From contig JAUMWN010000004.1 of assembly GCA_030529625.1 (NCBI GenBank), forward strand, positions 1 to 64,000: 64,000 nucleotides of DNA, in the 5' to 3' direction. Below, piece after piece: positions 8,909 through 17,570 of this stretch. A program made the translations under genes and the position numbers. Below the pieces are notes generated by a model, which was given only the letters and a program-made list of their open reading frames with translations, was not told the origin of the DNA and did no database searches. This DNA comes from Coriobacteriales bacterium. Its GTDB lineage: Bacteria > Actinomycetota > Coriobacteriia > Coriobacteriales > Atopobiaceae. Within the stretch, counting starts at the first letter, position 1. Each line of letters starts with the position of its first letter.

Positions 8909-9721
8909 CTATGAGCCGCCGCCAAAGGGATATTCCTCGGTAAAGACGCGCACCTCAACCGGCACGTCGGGCATCACGAACTCCCACGTAAGGCCGTGGC
9001 TGTTTGTAAGCCTCTGGCCGTTTACGGTAACTACCGTCTGGACATCGAGCACCGCCTTGGTGCTCACGCGCACGACCTCGCCGGCCATCGCTGAGGTGGG
9101 GCAGCTCTCGACTAGGTCATCCTCGTCCGCCACCACGATTGGATGCACGTGGTCATCGCCGGTAGTGGCACCCTGCAGCTCGCGGACCTTTGCCCACAGC
9201 ACCGCGTCGCCTTCCACGGCGTAGTTCGTGTCGGGCCGCACCAGGTTGCCCGCGCCCTCAAACCGCAGCCCCACCTTCGTGCCGTCCTGCAGCTCAAAGT
9301 ACACGTAGTGGTAGCTGTCCGTAATGCTCATGCCGCTTGCATCGAGCACGCGGATGTTGCTCACGTAGTCGTACATCTGCTTGATCTGGTCCTCGTCGGT
9401 GACGGCAACCGAGGGCAGGCCACCCATCTGGTCGAAGAGCGCCTCGCACTTCTTGGGCACCTTGCCTGCCGCCATGTCCTCCACGAGCCGCTTGTAGCCC
9501 TCGTCGTCGAAGTAGACGAGGACGGAGTTCTTCGGCAGCTCCTCGGCCGGGGCGGGCTGTTCCGTCTTGGACTCCTTGGTGTTCTTGTCGTCGGTCTGGG
9601 TCTGGGTCTCGGTCTTGGGCGCGTCGCTTGCGGTGGGTTGAGGCGCAGGCGCACCACAGCCAACAAGCAGGCCACACAGGCCCAGCGTGCACAGCACGGT
9701 AGCTACGATTCTCTTTTTCAT
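8909..9721 (-). CDS. Putative lipoprotein of unknown function
   Basis: 270 residues. Signal peptide MKKRIVATVLCTLGLCGLLVGC with a lipobox ending LLVGC, so it should be exported and lipid-anchored. A charged, low-complexity linker (T, Q, K, E, P; about residues 25-62) follows. The folded part starts with NSVLVYFDDEGYKRLVEDM and later contains EVVRVSTKAVLDVQTVVTVNG, perhaps a small beta domain. I do not recognise the family. It is monocistronic and divergent from the aldo/keto reductase. Confidence 0.75.
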   Translation of the reverse strand: MKKRIVATVLCTLGLCGLLVGCGAPAPQPTASDAPKTETQTQTDDKNTKESKTEQPAPAEELPKNSVLVYFDDEGYKRLVEDMAAGKVPKKCEALFDQMGGLPSVAVTDEDQIKQMYDYVSNIRVLDASGMSITDSYHYVYFELQDGTKVGLRFEGAGNLVRPDTNYAVEGDAVLWAKVRELQGATTGDDHVHPIVVADEDDLVESCPTSAMAGEVVRVSTKAVLDVQTVVTVNGQRLTNSHGLTWEFVMPDVPVEVRVFTEEYPFGGGS

Positions 9722-9839
9722 GGCGTTCCTCTCTTCTCCATGAACCGCAACCTATACATAACACGACGGGGCGTGGCAAAATGTCGCGAGTTTTTGGCAA
9801 GCGGCCAACGAACGGCGTGCCCAGATGGCGGCTGGCGGC

Positions 9840-9868
9840 TATACTGAGTATATGTCTTATAAACATAT
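9840..9868 (+). promoter_or_regulatory. AT-rich overlapping dyads in front of the aldo/keto reductase
   Basis: TATACTGAGTATA (9840-9852) overlaps the dyad ATATGTCTTATAAACATAT (9850-9868), which ends a few bases before the GAGAGGAG ribosome site. The first contains a TATACT -10-like hexamer. The second is placed like an operator. Confidence 0.5.
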
Positions 9869-9883
9869 CTGAGAGGAGCGACT

Positions 9884-10813
9884 ATGCGCTGCATTTCCTT
9901 TGGCCCCAGCAAAACCAAGGTGTCTGAGGTCGTGCTGGGCACCATGCGCATAGCCCAGAAGACCCCACAGCAGGTGGCCGAGCTCATTCAAACCGCGCTT
10001 GACTGCGGCATAAACGCCGTGGACACCGCACCCATCTACGGGCCGTCCGAGGGTATTATTGGCGACGCCTTTGCGGTGAGCCCTGGGCTGCGCGACCGAG
10101 TGTGGCTGCAAACCAAGCTGGGCATTCGCCCCCATCCGCGCGTGAAGTCCAACTACTTTGACTTCTCGTATGAGCACATTATTGAGTCTGTTGAGAACAG
10201 CCTCACGGCGCTGCGCACCGACCACATCGACTCCCTGCTCCTCCACCGACCCGACGCGCTCATGGAGCCCGATGAGATAGCGCGCGCTTTCCAAGTGCTA
10301 CACGACGCCGGCAAGGTGATTGACTTTGGCGTGTCCAACCAAAACCCCGCCATGATGCGTCGCCTGGCCAAGCACCTCACCGTGCCCATAACCGCCAACC
10401 AAGTGCAAATCTCAGCGGCGTTTACGCCTATGTTCGATGCCTTCTTTAACGCGAACATGCAAAACGACGCCGCGGTTATGCGCGACGGCGGCATCCTTGA
10501 GTACTGCGGCGAGCACGACATGGCCATCCAGGCCTGGAGCGTGCTGCAACACGGCTACTTTGGCGGCGTGTTCTTGGGTGATGCCAACTACGCCGAGCTC
10601 AATGCCGCGCTCGAACGCATAGCCGCCGAGCACGACAGCACACCCACCGCCGTCGCCATCAACTGGGTGCTGCGCTATCCCGCAAAGATGCAGGCCATCG
10701 TGGGAACCACGCGCCCCGAGCGCGTGCGCGCAAGCGCGGCCGCCTGCGACTGGCAGATGAGCCGCGAGGAGTGGTACGAGATCTACCTCTGCGCCGGCAA
10801 CATGCTGCCGTAA
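9884..10813 (+). CDS. Aldo/keto reductase
   Basis: NAD(P)H-dependent oxidoreductase, 309 residues, cytoplasmic. The catalytic tetrad is visible: Asp and Tyr in NAVDTAPIYG, Lys in LQTKLG, His in SLLLHRPD. FGVSNQNPAMM and the C-terminal IVGTTRPERVRAS nucleotide-phosphate motif fit the YdhF/AKR11-type group. GAGAGGAGCGACT precedes the ATG. The physiological substrate cannot be told. Confidence 0.9.
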   Translation: MRCISFGPSKTKVSEVVLGTMRIAQKTPQQVAELIQTALDCGINAVDTAPIYGPSEGIIGDAFAVSPGLRDRVWLQTKLGIRPHPRVKSNYFDFSYEHIIESVENSLTALRTDHIDSLLLHRPDALMEPDEIARAFQVLHDAGKVIDFGVSNQNPAMMRRLAKHLTVPITANQVQISAAFTPMFDAFFNANMQNDAAVMRDGGILEYCGEHDMAIQAWSVLQHGYFGGVFLGDANYAELNAALERIAAEHDSTPTAVAINWVLRYPAKMQAIVGTTRPERVRASAAACDWQMSREEWYEIYLCAGNMLP

Positions 10814-10930
10814 ACGCATTCAGTATTCGCCTGGCCACACGCCCACGAGCTCGCGTCTTCCTTTGGAAGCGTCAAATCTGTCTTTAAGCACCACTGACCT
10901 TCGTCCGGCCCGCGTCCAGTTGCTACGATT

Positions 10931-10975
10931 GGGGCGCGTGAACAGTTGCTTTGGTCCGCATCGTTCACGCGCCCC
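10931..10975. repeat. GGGGCGCGTGAAC palindrome, copy 1
   Basis: Perfect 13-bp arms GGGGCGCGTGAAC/GTTCACGCGCCCC around a 19-base loop. Confidence 0.8.
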
Positions 10976-11036
10976 ATAAATTATGGTCGTAAACGCAGCT
11001 CAACAGGCATTTTGTCACCAATCGTCCCCACTTTTT

Positions 11037-11080
11037 GGGGCGCGTGAATTGAAAGGGTGCGTCTCCAATTCACGTGCCCC
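11037..11080. repeat. GGGGCGCGTGAATT palindrome, copy 2
   Basis: Fourteen-bp arms with one G-T pair, flanked by TTTTT on the left and AAAAAA on the right, so it could act as a terminator in both directions. It shares its first 12 bases with copy 1. Confidence 0.8.
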
Positions 11081-11260
11081 AAAAAATAACGATTATACAT
11101 GTACGTCAACTGGGAATATATCGATTTGGCATACAAATACTGGGGCGCGTGCGTGCGCGTGGCCCATGCGCTCGCACCTAAGCATCGCGTACTCCCGCTT
11201 CGGTCGCGGGAGGACGCAAACTGTCCCACGCCCTCCGGCCTGTAATCCTCCGCGCAATCC

Positions 11261-11289
11261 AAAAAAGGCCCGCCGTGCTGGCGGGCCTT
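11261..11289 (-). terminator. Rho-independent terminator of rplM-rpsI
   Basis: Ten-bp stem AAGGCCCGCC/GGCGGGCCTT with a 5-base loop, followed on the minus strand by a run of T. It lies 28 bp after the rpsI stop. Confidence 0.92.
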
Positions 11290-11316
11290 GTACTTGGTAA
11301 CGCTGTGGGGTCGAGC

Positions 11317-11712
11317 TTAGCGCTTGGAGAATTGCGGACGCTTGCGGGCCTTCTTGAGACCGTACTTCTTGCGCTCCACGGCGCGGGCGTCACGGGTGAG
11401 GAAGCCGGCCTTCTTGAGCTCGGCGCGGTACTCGCCAGCCTCAAGCAGGGCGCGGGCAATGCCCAGACGCAGCGCGCCGGACTGACCGGTCACGCCGCCG
11501 CCCTTGCAGTTGGCAAGCACGTCAAAGCGATCGACGGTATCGGTTGCGCGGAAGGGGGCAGTTGCGTTGTCAACGAGCTGCTGACGGCCAAAGTACTCGG
11601 CAGCGTCGCGACCGTTAACGGTAACCTTGCCGGTGCCGGGGACGAGGCGCACGCGCGCGACGGCCTCCTTGCGACGACCGGTACCCGTGTAAACTGCGGT
11701 GTTATCAGCCAT
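11317..11712 (-). CDS. rpsI: 30S ribosomal protein S9
   Basis: 131 residues, normal length. Seen: [21 protein letters not shown] at the N-terminus and the basic tail [17 protein letters not shown] that reaches the P-site tRNA. It follows rplM by 3 bp, the standard L13-S9 operon. Confidence 0.98.
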   Translation of the reverse strand: MADNTAVYTGTGRRKEAVARVRLVPGTGKVTVNGRDAAEYFGRQQLVDNATAPFRATDTVDRFDVLANCKGGGVTGQSGALRLGIARALLEAGEYRAELKKAGFLTRDARAVERKKYGLKKARKRPQFSKR

Positions 11713-11715
11713 CGT

Positions 11716-12156
11716 TTACGCCTCCAGATCAATCTTGACGGGATTCTGAGCTGCATGCGGATGCTCGGGGCCAGCGTAGACCTTGAGCTTCATGCCCTGC
11801 TTGCGGCCAAGCGTGTTGTGCGGGAGCATGCCCTTAACGGCGTGCTCAATCACGCGCTCGGGGTGCTTCTCCATGGCATCCTTAAAGGACTCGGTCTTAA
11901 GACCGCCCAGCCAGCCAGAGTAGCGCCAATAGGACTTGTGCTCGGCCTTGTTGCCCGTGAGCTTAACCTTGTCGGCGTTGATCACGATTACAAAGTCGCC
12001 CGTGTCGGTGTGCGGGGTGTACTGGGGCTTGTTCTTGCCACGAAGAATCATGGCCGCCTGGGTGGCGAGACGACCGAGCGTCGCGCCGTCGGCGTCGATG
12101 AGCACCCACTTGCGCTCTACCTCGCCGGGCTTGGCGTATTGAGTCGACTTCTTCAC
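11716..12156 (-). CDS. rplM: 50S ribosomal protein L13
   Basis: 146 residues from GTG 12156 ([17 protein letters not shown]), with GGAGGAG upstream. Seen: [32 protein letters not shown], and [15 protein letters not shown]. First gene of the L13-S9 pair; the 12157-12295 spacer should carry its promoter and any leader. Confidence 0.97.
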   Translation of the reverse strand: MKKSTQYAKPGEVERKWVLIDADGATLGRLATQAAMILRGKNKPQYTPHTDTGDFVIVINADKVKLTGNKAEHKSYWRYSGWLGGLKTESFKDAMEKHPERVIEHAVKGMLPHNTLGRKQGMKLKVYAGPEHPHAAQNPVKIDLEA

Positions 12157-12295
12157 TTGACTCCTCCAACGTACTCTACGATATACGGCGACCCCTGGAC
12201 TGATCGTCGTTGCTTGCATGTTTTTGCCAGAGATTACGGGGCTCTGCAAAAGAAGCCTAAAAAGTATACAGCAGCGGCACTCCTGTCAAGCGGTG

Positions 12296-13192
12296 TTATT
12301 TAAGAAAATCGAGGATTTCATCGATTCTCTGCTCGGCGGTACGACGGCCCTTGAGGTACAAATCAAGCAGGGGCCACCCGTCGTGCTCGGTAGCAGAGAC
12401 CGTTACCGGCTCGCTGGGCAACAGCACCAGCGCGCGACCCTGACGCTCGAGCTCCCAAATGCGCTCGCGCTGCTCCATGTAGCGCTTGGCGCGCAGACCC
12501 AGCGCCTCCGTGTACAGCGGATACTCCCTGTACCGCCTGCTGAGCAAGGCCATGCGCTCCAGCTTTTGCCCCTTTACGTAGCCGCGCTCTCGCGTGAGCA
12601 CTACCAGCGCGCGTGACGCCGGCTCGTAGTCCGCTATCCTGGGGGCTCCCTCAAGGCCGAGCGCCACCTCCACCGGCACGGAGTCGGTGGTCCCGCCATC
12701 CAGATAGCGATTACCGTCGATCTCCACCGGCACGGAGACCAGCGGCAGCGAGGACGACGCGCGGATCTTCTCGACGTCATCGGGAAGGTTGCGAATCTGA
12801 AAATATCGCGGGGCGCCAAACACCACGTCGGTGGCAACCACAAACATGCGCATGTCGCTTGCGTTAAAGGTCTGCACGTCGCAGGGGTCAAGCTCCTCCT
12901 GGACCTTGTAATACAGGAAGTCCTCACCCGCGATGTTGCCCGTGGTTGCCAGCGAGAAAAACGACATAAGGCGCTTGTCGTCCCTAAACGCCAGCATAAT
13001 GCGTATGGTGCGCCCTATTTGCTGCGAGCGCAGGCTCGTGGCGGCCAGCGCGCCGGCCGAGACGCCCCACACGCTGGAAAACCCCGTTGCCCCACGCTCC
13101 ATGAGCACGTCGAGCACGCCAGCGGTAAACACGCCCCGGTAGCCGCCGCCCTCGAGTATGCAGGCAACGTCTTTTTGTGCACGCTGTTCCAT
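12296..13192 (-). CDS. Patatin-like phospholipase
   Basis: 298 residues, no signal peptide. The serine hydrolase dyad is visible: oxyanion loop EGGGYRGVFTAGVLD, nucleophile elbow GVSAGAL, and the DGGTTDSVP aspartate. This resembles the YjjU-type bacterial patatins, which hydrolyse acyl lipids. GGAGAAGAG precedes the ATG. Monocistronic, 73 bp upstream of which ends the elp3 gene. Confidence 0.9.
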   Translation of the reverse strand: MEQRAQKDVACILEGGGYRGVFTAGVLDVLMERGATGFSSVWGVSAGALAATSLRSQQIGRTIRIMLAFRDDKRLMSFFSLATTGNIAGEDFLYYKVQEELDPCDVQTFNASDMRMFVVATDVVFGAPRYFQIRNLPDDVEKIRASSSLPLVSVPVEIDGNRYLDGGTTDSVPVEVALGLEGAPRIADYEPASRALVVLTRERGYVKGQKLERMALLSRRYREYPLYTEALGLRAKRYMEQRERIWELERQGRALVLLPSEPVTVSATEHDGWPLLDLYLKGRRTAEQRIDEILDFLK

Positions 13193-13265
13193 CTCTTCTC
13201 CGTCCTTCCCTCGTGGCCCCTCGCCAAGGCAGGTTGGCCCCGAGCTGCTCGCCTACCGTGCCCTC

Positions 13266-15071
13266 CTACAGCACGCGACGCTGATACAGGTCGGCGTCAC
13301 CAAACCCCAGGGACCGGTAGTAGTTGCGCGTTCCCACCGAACTGATCACGTTTATGGCCGCATAGCCACGATCGCGCGCGTACGCGCAAGCCTCCTCCAC
13401 CATACGCCTGCCCAGCCCGGCGTGCTGCGCTCCCCCATGCTCGGTCTGGTGTATGCGCGCCACGCGCCCATACACGTGCACCTCTCGAATCATGGCCTCG
13501 TCCCCATGCGCGGGAAGCGACAGTCGCAGGAACCCGGCGATTTTGCCCGACTCCGTCGTCCACTGATAAAACCGCTCGTCGCTCACCGTCGTGGCGTAGT
13601 CCATGTGCTCCAGGCGCAGGTCGCCAGGAGAGACGTTTGCCGTGGACACCTCGCGCTGACGGATCTCGTCCACCCGGCGCCCACCTTGGGCGACGCGCGC
13701 CTCCACCAGCTGGCGCAGGTTGGTCTTCTTGTTGCCCACCACGATGTCAGTAGCCGAGATGTCGCGGATCATCCTGGAGATGCGCACGTACGCAGGGGTT
13801 GCCAGCAGGTCGTCGGCAAGCAGGTCGATGAGCTCCTCCTCGGTGTAGGGTCGCCATGTCCCGCGCTCGTACTCAGCGCTCAGGCGTGCGCTTTGCACCA
13901 GGCAGCAGGGATAGAGCTTTATCTCGTCGGGCAGGAACCGGGGGTCGCGCACGAGCCTGAGGTAGTCCTGCCTGTCGTCGTCGGGCGTCATGCCCAAAAG
14001 GTTGGCCATCATGTGCGCCTGGATCTTGAACCCGCACAGCCGCAGCGCCTCGAAGGCCCGCGCGATCTGTTCGATGGACACGTTGCGACCGTTGGCGCGC
14101 AGCGTGTCCTGGTCCAGGCTCTGGATGCCCATTTGAATCTTGGTGCAGCCCAACCGCCGCATGGCGCGCGCCTGGTCCAAGTCCATCAGGTCGGGGCGCG
14201 TCTCTATGGTAAGACCCACCACGCGATGGGCGGCCGTCTCGTTTACGCGATGCAGCTGCTCCAAGTCGGTGAGTGTTGCGGACTGCAGGGTGGCGACTGA
14301 GGACCATCCCTGCCGCTCAAGCTCGCACACGGCCTGGTTGTACGTGCACAGGCCGGCGTCCACGCGCTCCTGCAGGTCGCTCGTGCGCCGCACCAGCTCG
14401 TCCCTGTTGTATGTGAGCCCATGCGAGCGGTAGAACCGGTCGCGCTCCTCTGCCGCGGCGCCCATCGCACGCGCGTACGCAGGCGCCTGGTCGCTCACGC
14501 CCGTCGTCCCCTCGTTGAGGGCGCGGAACAGCTCGCACACGTACCACACCTGATAGGCCTGCGGATAGTCGTTCCACGTGCCGCCCAAGACGATGAGCTC
14601 GACCTTGTCGGTTACGTGTCCCATCTCCTTGAGGGCGGCCAGGCGCGAGCGCACCTGCAGGTAGGGGTCGAAGTAGTTGCGCTCCGCGCGCTGGCATGCG
14701 GGCTCGTCGGCAAGGTAGCTCTTGGGCATGCGCACGTCGTTGGGGCAATACAAGCAGTCGCTCGAGCAGGGCCAGGGCTTGGTGATAACGGTGATCGTGG
14801 CCACGCCCGAGGCGGTGCGGCGGGGCTTCATCTTGAGAAGCCGCAGCAGGGTCTCCTCCGTGGCCGGGTCCACGTTCCACGAGGCCCAGCGCTCGGGATC
14901 GTTTGCCTTCACGCCCAGGTAATAGGGCAAGAGGCGCCGCTTGGCGACCGTGCGCCTGCCGTCGTGCGTGGCACGGTTGTGCCTGCGCACGAGCTTGTCG
15001 AGCCACCGCGCGTCGAGCGTCCGGTCGCCTGCCCGTATGGCGTCCAGTATTTCTTGTATTGCCGCTTCCAT
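13266..15071 (-). CDS. elp3: Bacterial Elp3: radical-SAM/GNAT tRNA wobble-uridine-modifying enzyme
   Basis: Elp3 catalyses carboxymethylation of U34 in tRNA from acetyl-CoA by radical SAM chemistry. 601 residues. Seen: basic N-terminal tRNA-binding segment, the long-spaced cysteine motif CSSDCLYCPND, KVELIVLGGTWNDYP, a central GLTIETRPDLMD, QMGIQSLDQD, and a C-terminal GNAT domain with GLGRRMVEEA acetyl-CoA loop and NYYRSLGF. Start at MEAAIQEILDAIR; only AAGG lies nearby and TATACT ends 7 bp upstream, so the mRNA may be leaderless. It is divergent from a Trm9-like methyltransferase. Confidence 0.93.
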   Translation of the reverse strand: MEAAIQEILDAIRAGDRTLDARWLDKLVRRHNRATHDGRRTVAKRRLLPYYLGVKANDPERWASWNVDPATEETLLRLLKMKPRRTASGVATITVITKPWPCSSDCLYCPNDVRMPKSYLADEPACQRAERNYFDPYLQVRSRLAALKEMGHVTDKVELIVLGGTWNDYPQAYQVWYVCELFRALNEGTTGVSDQAPAYARAMGAAAEERDRFYRSHGLTYNRDELVRRTSDLQERVDAGLCTYNQAVCELERQGWSSVATLQSATLTDLEQLHRVNETAAHRVVGLTIETRPDLMDLDQARAMRRLGCTKIQMGIQSLDQDTLRANGRNVSIEQIARAFEALRLCGFKIQAHMMANLLGMTPDDDRQDYLRLVRDPRFLPDEIKLYPCCLVQSARLSAEYERGTWRPYTEEELIDLLADDLLATPAYVRISRMIRDISATDIVVGNKKTNLRQLVEARVAQGGRRVDEIRQREVSTANVSPGDLRLEHMDYATTVSDERFYQWTTESGKIAGFLRLSLPAHGDEAMIREVHVYGRVARIHQTEHGGAQHAGLGRRMVEEACAYARDRGYAAINVISSVGTRNYYRSLGFGDADLYQRRVL

Positions 15072-15078
15072 AACCTTG

Positions 15079-15084
15079 AGTATA
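15079..15084 (-). promoter_or_regulatory. -10 element (TATACT) of elp3
   Basis: Minus-strand TATACT ends 7 bp before the elp3 ATG, which places the expected transcription start at or within a base or two of the start codon. No clear -35. Confidence 0.6.
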
Positions 15085-15170
15085 CACATCTGTTGCGGGC
15101 GACGACTGTCCGCGGCGTGCAGGGCGAGGTTGTCTTCTGCGCCAAACTGCCCGTCTCCTGCCCAACCCTC

Positions 15171-15176
15171 TATACT
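15171..15176 (+). promoter_or_regulatory. -10 element (TATACT) of the methyltransferase gene
   Basis: TATACT followed by exactly 7 bases and then ATG 15184, the mirror image of the elp3 arrangement. No good -35 is visible. Confidence 0.6.
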
Positions 15177-15183
15177 CATGGAT

Positions 15184-15882
15184 ATGGACACGCAAACCGC
15201 ACGTCGCCTGAGCGACCTCACCACCACGTTCTATGCACACTCGGCTGCGTCCTTCTCGGCCACGCGCCAGGCGCCGTGGGCCGGGTGGGAGCAGGTGCTG
15301 GATTTGTGCGGCATTACGCAGTCGGCCAACCTGCGCGTTTTGGACCTTGCGTGCGGCAACCTGCGGTTCGAGCGGTTCTTGGCGGAGCGCGTGTGCGGCG
15401 TGCAGGCATGGGCATGCGACAACTGCGACGACCTCGTGGGCAATCCCCCGTGCCCAACCACCTATCAGCACGTGGACCTCGCCACGCGGCCCTGCGACGT
15501 GGTGGCGCCTCTGTGCGATCTGTCCGTGTCGTTTGGCTTTATGCATCACCTGCCCACCGTGCACCAGCGCGAGGAGCTGCTCAAGACGCTGGTTGCGCAC
15601 ACACGCCCGGGGGGATGGGTGGCCGTCTCGTTTTGGCAGTTCGCCGAGGACCCACGCCTTCGTGCGAAGGCGCAGCCCGTGGAGGGCGGCGATCCCGGGG
15701 ACTACATCCTTGGCTGGCAGAACGACCCTGAGGCCCAGCGCTATTGTCACAGCTTCGATGATGCCGAAATCGACGCTCTGGCGGCCCACGTTGCCAGCGA
15801 CGCGTGTGAGACGGCCCGCTTTCTTGCCGACGGTAAGTCGGGAAAGCTCAACCAGTACCTGGTTTTGCGACGTCGCGCTTAG
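15184..15882 (+). CDS. Class I SAM methyltransferase, Trm9/ALKBH8-like
   Basis: 232 residues. The N-terminal FYAHSAASFSATRQAPWAGW corresponds to the Trm9/ALKBH8 signature F..IA..FS.TR..PW. Motif I is LRVLDLACGNLRFERFL. SFGFMHHLPTVHQREELL with RPGGWVAVSFWQF matches the HH-containing motif of that family, and RYCHSFDDAEIDALA its C-terminal RYYHVF..GELE segment. Trm9 enzymes methylate 5-carboxymethyluridine at tRNA U34, the product of Elp3, whose gene lies divergently 112 bp away. An upstream in-frame ATG at 15178 is possible. The pathway role is inference. Confidence 0.82.
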   Translation: MDTQTARRLSDLTTTFYAHSAASFSATRQAPWAGWEQVLDLCGITQSANLRVLDLACGNLRFERFLAERVCGVQAWACDNCDDLVGNPPCPTTYQHVDLATRPCDVVAPLCDLSVSFGFMHHLPTVHQREELLKTLVAHTRPGGWVAVSFWQFAEDPRLRAKAQPVEGGDPGDYILGWQNDPEAQRYCHSFDDAEIDALAAHVASDACETARFLADGKSGKLNQYLVLRRRA

Positions 15883-15945
15883 CGCAAGAGTGGTACACCA
15901 CTTTTGCTGGACCTTCCGCCCCGGCTTACACCAGCCCGCGAAGCC

Positions 15946-16002
15946 CTATCCTTCTCAAACTGCTACCAACATTGGCGAACGGTAGCTTTTTGAGAAGGAT
16001 AG
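15946..16002. repeat. CTATCCTTCTCAAA palindrome, copy 1
   Basis: Outer arms CTATCCTTCTCAAA pair with TTTGAGAAGGATAG, and inner GCTACC with GGTAGC. Copy 2 follows 72 bp downstream. Both lie between convergent genes and may terminate both. Confidence 0.8.
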
Positions 16003-16017
16003 GAGCAAAAATGGGGG

Positions 16018-16074
16018 CTATCCTTCTCAAATCACTACCAACGTCCGTAAGTGGTAGCTGTTTGAGAAGGATAG
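16018..16074. repeat. CTATCCTTCTCAAA palindrome, copy 2
   Basis: Same outer arms as copy 1, with inner CACTACC/GGTAGTG-type arms that differ from copy 1 in a compensatory way. The stem is kept while its sequence drifts. Confidence 0.8.
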
Positions 16075-16095
16075 AGGGTCGGCAGGCCAACACAC

Positions 16096-17523
16096 CTATC
16101 GAGTGTAGGTGTTCGTCTTGCCTAGCAGATACTTTGCGTACGACTCGCTTATGGGGCGAGGAGAGAAGTAGCCGTAGATGGCCAGGTTGCCGTCCAGGTC
16201 GTAGTACTGGCCGTCGAACTTGCTCACCACCGTGCGGTGCTGGGAGCCGTAGAACAAGCCGCCGCCGCTTGCAGGACGGCCCGGCACGCACAGCGACGAG
16301 TTGGTGAGCCCAACCTTGCGTGCAAAGCACATTACGAGGTCCGAGAACGCGAAGCAGGTGCCGTTGCCGCGGTCTATCATCGACTCCGCGCTGTACGAGC
16401 CGTCCGCATACCTATAGTGCGTGCCCACGTACGCCAGGATGGCGTAGGCCTTGTGGTAGTTGGGGGTTCCCTTGGCGTTAACGTCTATGCCGCGGACGGC
16501 GCACCACCTGGTAAGGGCGTTGAGTGCCTTGTCCACCTTTGCGTTCGTGCCCGCGCCGTAGTCGATGCCCAGCTGCTGCAGCGTGCGGTACTTCTTGCTG
16601 GTGTGGGTGCAGAAGGGCTGATCGGTGGCCTGGCCCAAACCGCCCAGGTCGGCAGCCGGCGCGCCGGCGTCCTTGGGCGTAAGCACTATCTGGATTCCCT
16701 CAAGGCGCCACGAGAATCCGGCCGTACCCGACTGCTCGCCGTTCTTGGCCCAGCCCATCCAGCCAATCTGCTGCGCGTGCACGCGATACCACACGTCGTA
16801 GTTGTTGGCCATGTCTCCATAGAGCTGTATTTGGATGGCCTCCAGACGCAACGACTTGCCGGAGGTGCCGCTCATCTGGCCATCTTTGCGCCAGCCCTGC
16901 CAGCCAATGCGCTGCACGTGCGTGCGATACTGGATGCCACCCGAGACGGGCATGTCGCCAAGCTTGATGTTGATGCCCTCCAGACGTCGGCTCTTGCCGG
17001 AGGTGCCGCTCATCTCACCGTTGCTCCTCCAGCCCTGCCAGCCAATGCGCTGCACGTGCGTGCGATACGTGACGGAAGGCGTCGCGGCATCGGACTGGGT
17101 CGTAAGCGCGGCGCCGGGCGCAGCGTCCGTGCCCGCATCCTTGGGCGCGCCCTGCTCCTGGGCCTCGATTGACTGCGCGTCGAGCACCACCACCGAGTCC
17201 TGTTCTGCGGCCTCCTCGACGACGGGGGCAGCCTCTTCGGCGGGCTCGTCCACCACGGTTGTCTCAACGGTCTCGCCGGTGCCATTCGCGCCGTCCGCGC
17301 CTGGCCCATCGGCCTGGACCTGGGCAGGGCTGGCCGGGTTCGTCTGGGCCAAGTCGCTGCCTTGCGGGTTGGCAGGCGATTCCTCTGTGGTCTCAACCAC
17401 CGCCTCACCGGCAGGCACGGCCTCCTGTCCCAAGGCGACTGCCGGGGTTCCCAAAAAAGCCATCAGCAAGCTCAGTGCGACCGCGATGCCCGTGCAAGAA
17501 GTGCCATAACTGCGCCGTGTCAT
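16096..17523 (-). CDS. Secreted ChW-repeat protein with a transglutaminase-like domain
   Basis: 475 residues. Signal peptide MTRRSYGTSCTGIAVALSLLM..., then an acidic E/A/P/T-rich linker to about residue 150. Three ChW repeats (YRTHVQRIGWQGWRSNGEMSGTSG and two more, about 155-290) probably bind the wall or glycans. The C-terminal third is transglutaminase/protease-like: Cys in RGNGTCFAFSDL, His in GSQHRTVV, Asp in QYYDLDGN form a plausible triad. AAGGAGACTCAC precedes the ATG. It shares ChW repeats with the giant protein at 57199-64000. Confidence 0.88.
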   Translation of the reverse strand: MTRRSYGTSCTGIAVALSLLMAFLGTPAVALGQEAVPAGEAVVETTEESPANPQGSDLAQTNPASPAQVQADGPGADGANGTGETVETTVVDEPAEEAAPVVEEAAEQDSVVVLDAQSIEAQEQGAPKDAGTDAAPGAALTTQSDAATPSVTYRTHVQRIGWQGWRSNGEMSGTSGKSRRLEGINIKLGDMPVSGGIQYRTHVQRIGWQGWRKDGQMSGTSGKSLRLEAIQIQLYGDMANNYDVWYRVHAQQIGWMGWAKNGEQSGTAGFSWRLEGIQIVLTPKDAGAPAADLGGLGQATDQPFCTHTSKKYRTLQQLGIDYGAGTNAKVDKALNALTRWCAVRGIDVNAKGTPNYHKAYAILAYVGTHYRYADGSYSAESMIDRGNGTCFAFSDLVMCFARKVGLTNSSLCVPGRPASGGGLFYGSQHRTVVSKFDGQYYDLDGNLAIYGYFSPRPISESYAKYLLGKTNTYTR

Positions 17524-17570
17524 GTGAGTCTCCTTTTGTTGTGGGATACACCAACGAGTATAGCATCGAC

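Larger units (their letters stand above)
10814..11260. other. Gene-free convergent spacer with two palindromes
   Basis: Between the reductase stop and the rpsI terminator. Apart from the two hairpins listed separately and a third partial GGGGCGCGTG copy near 11142, I see no gene or RNA. Confidence 0.5.
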
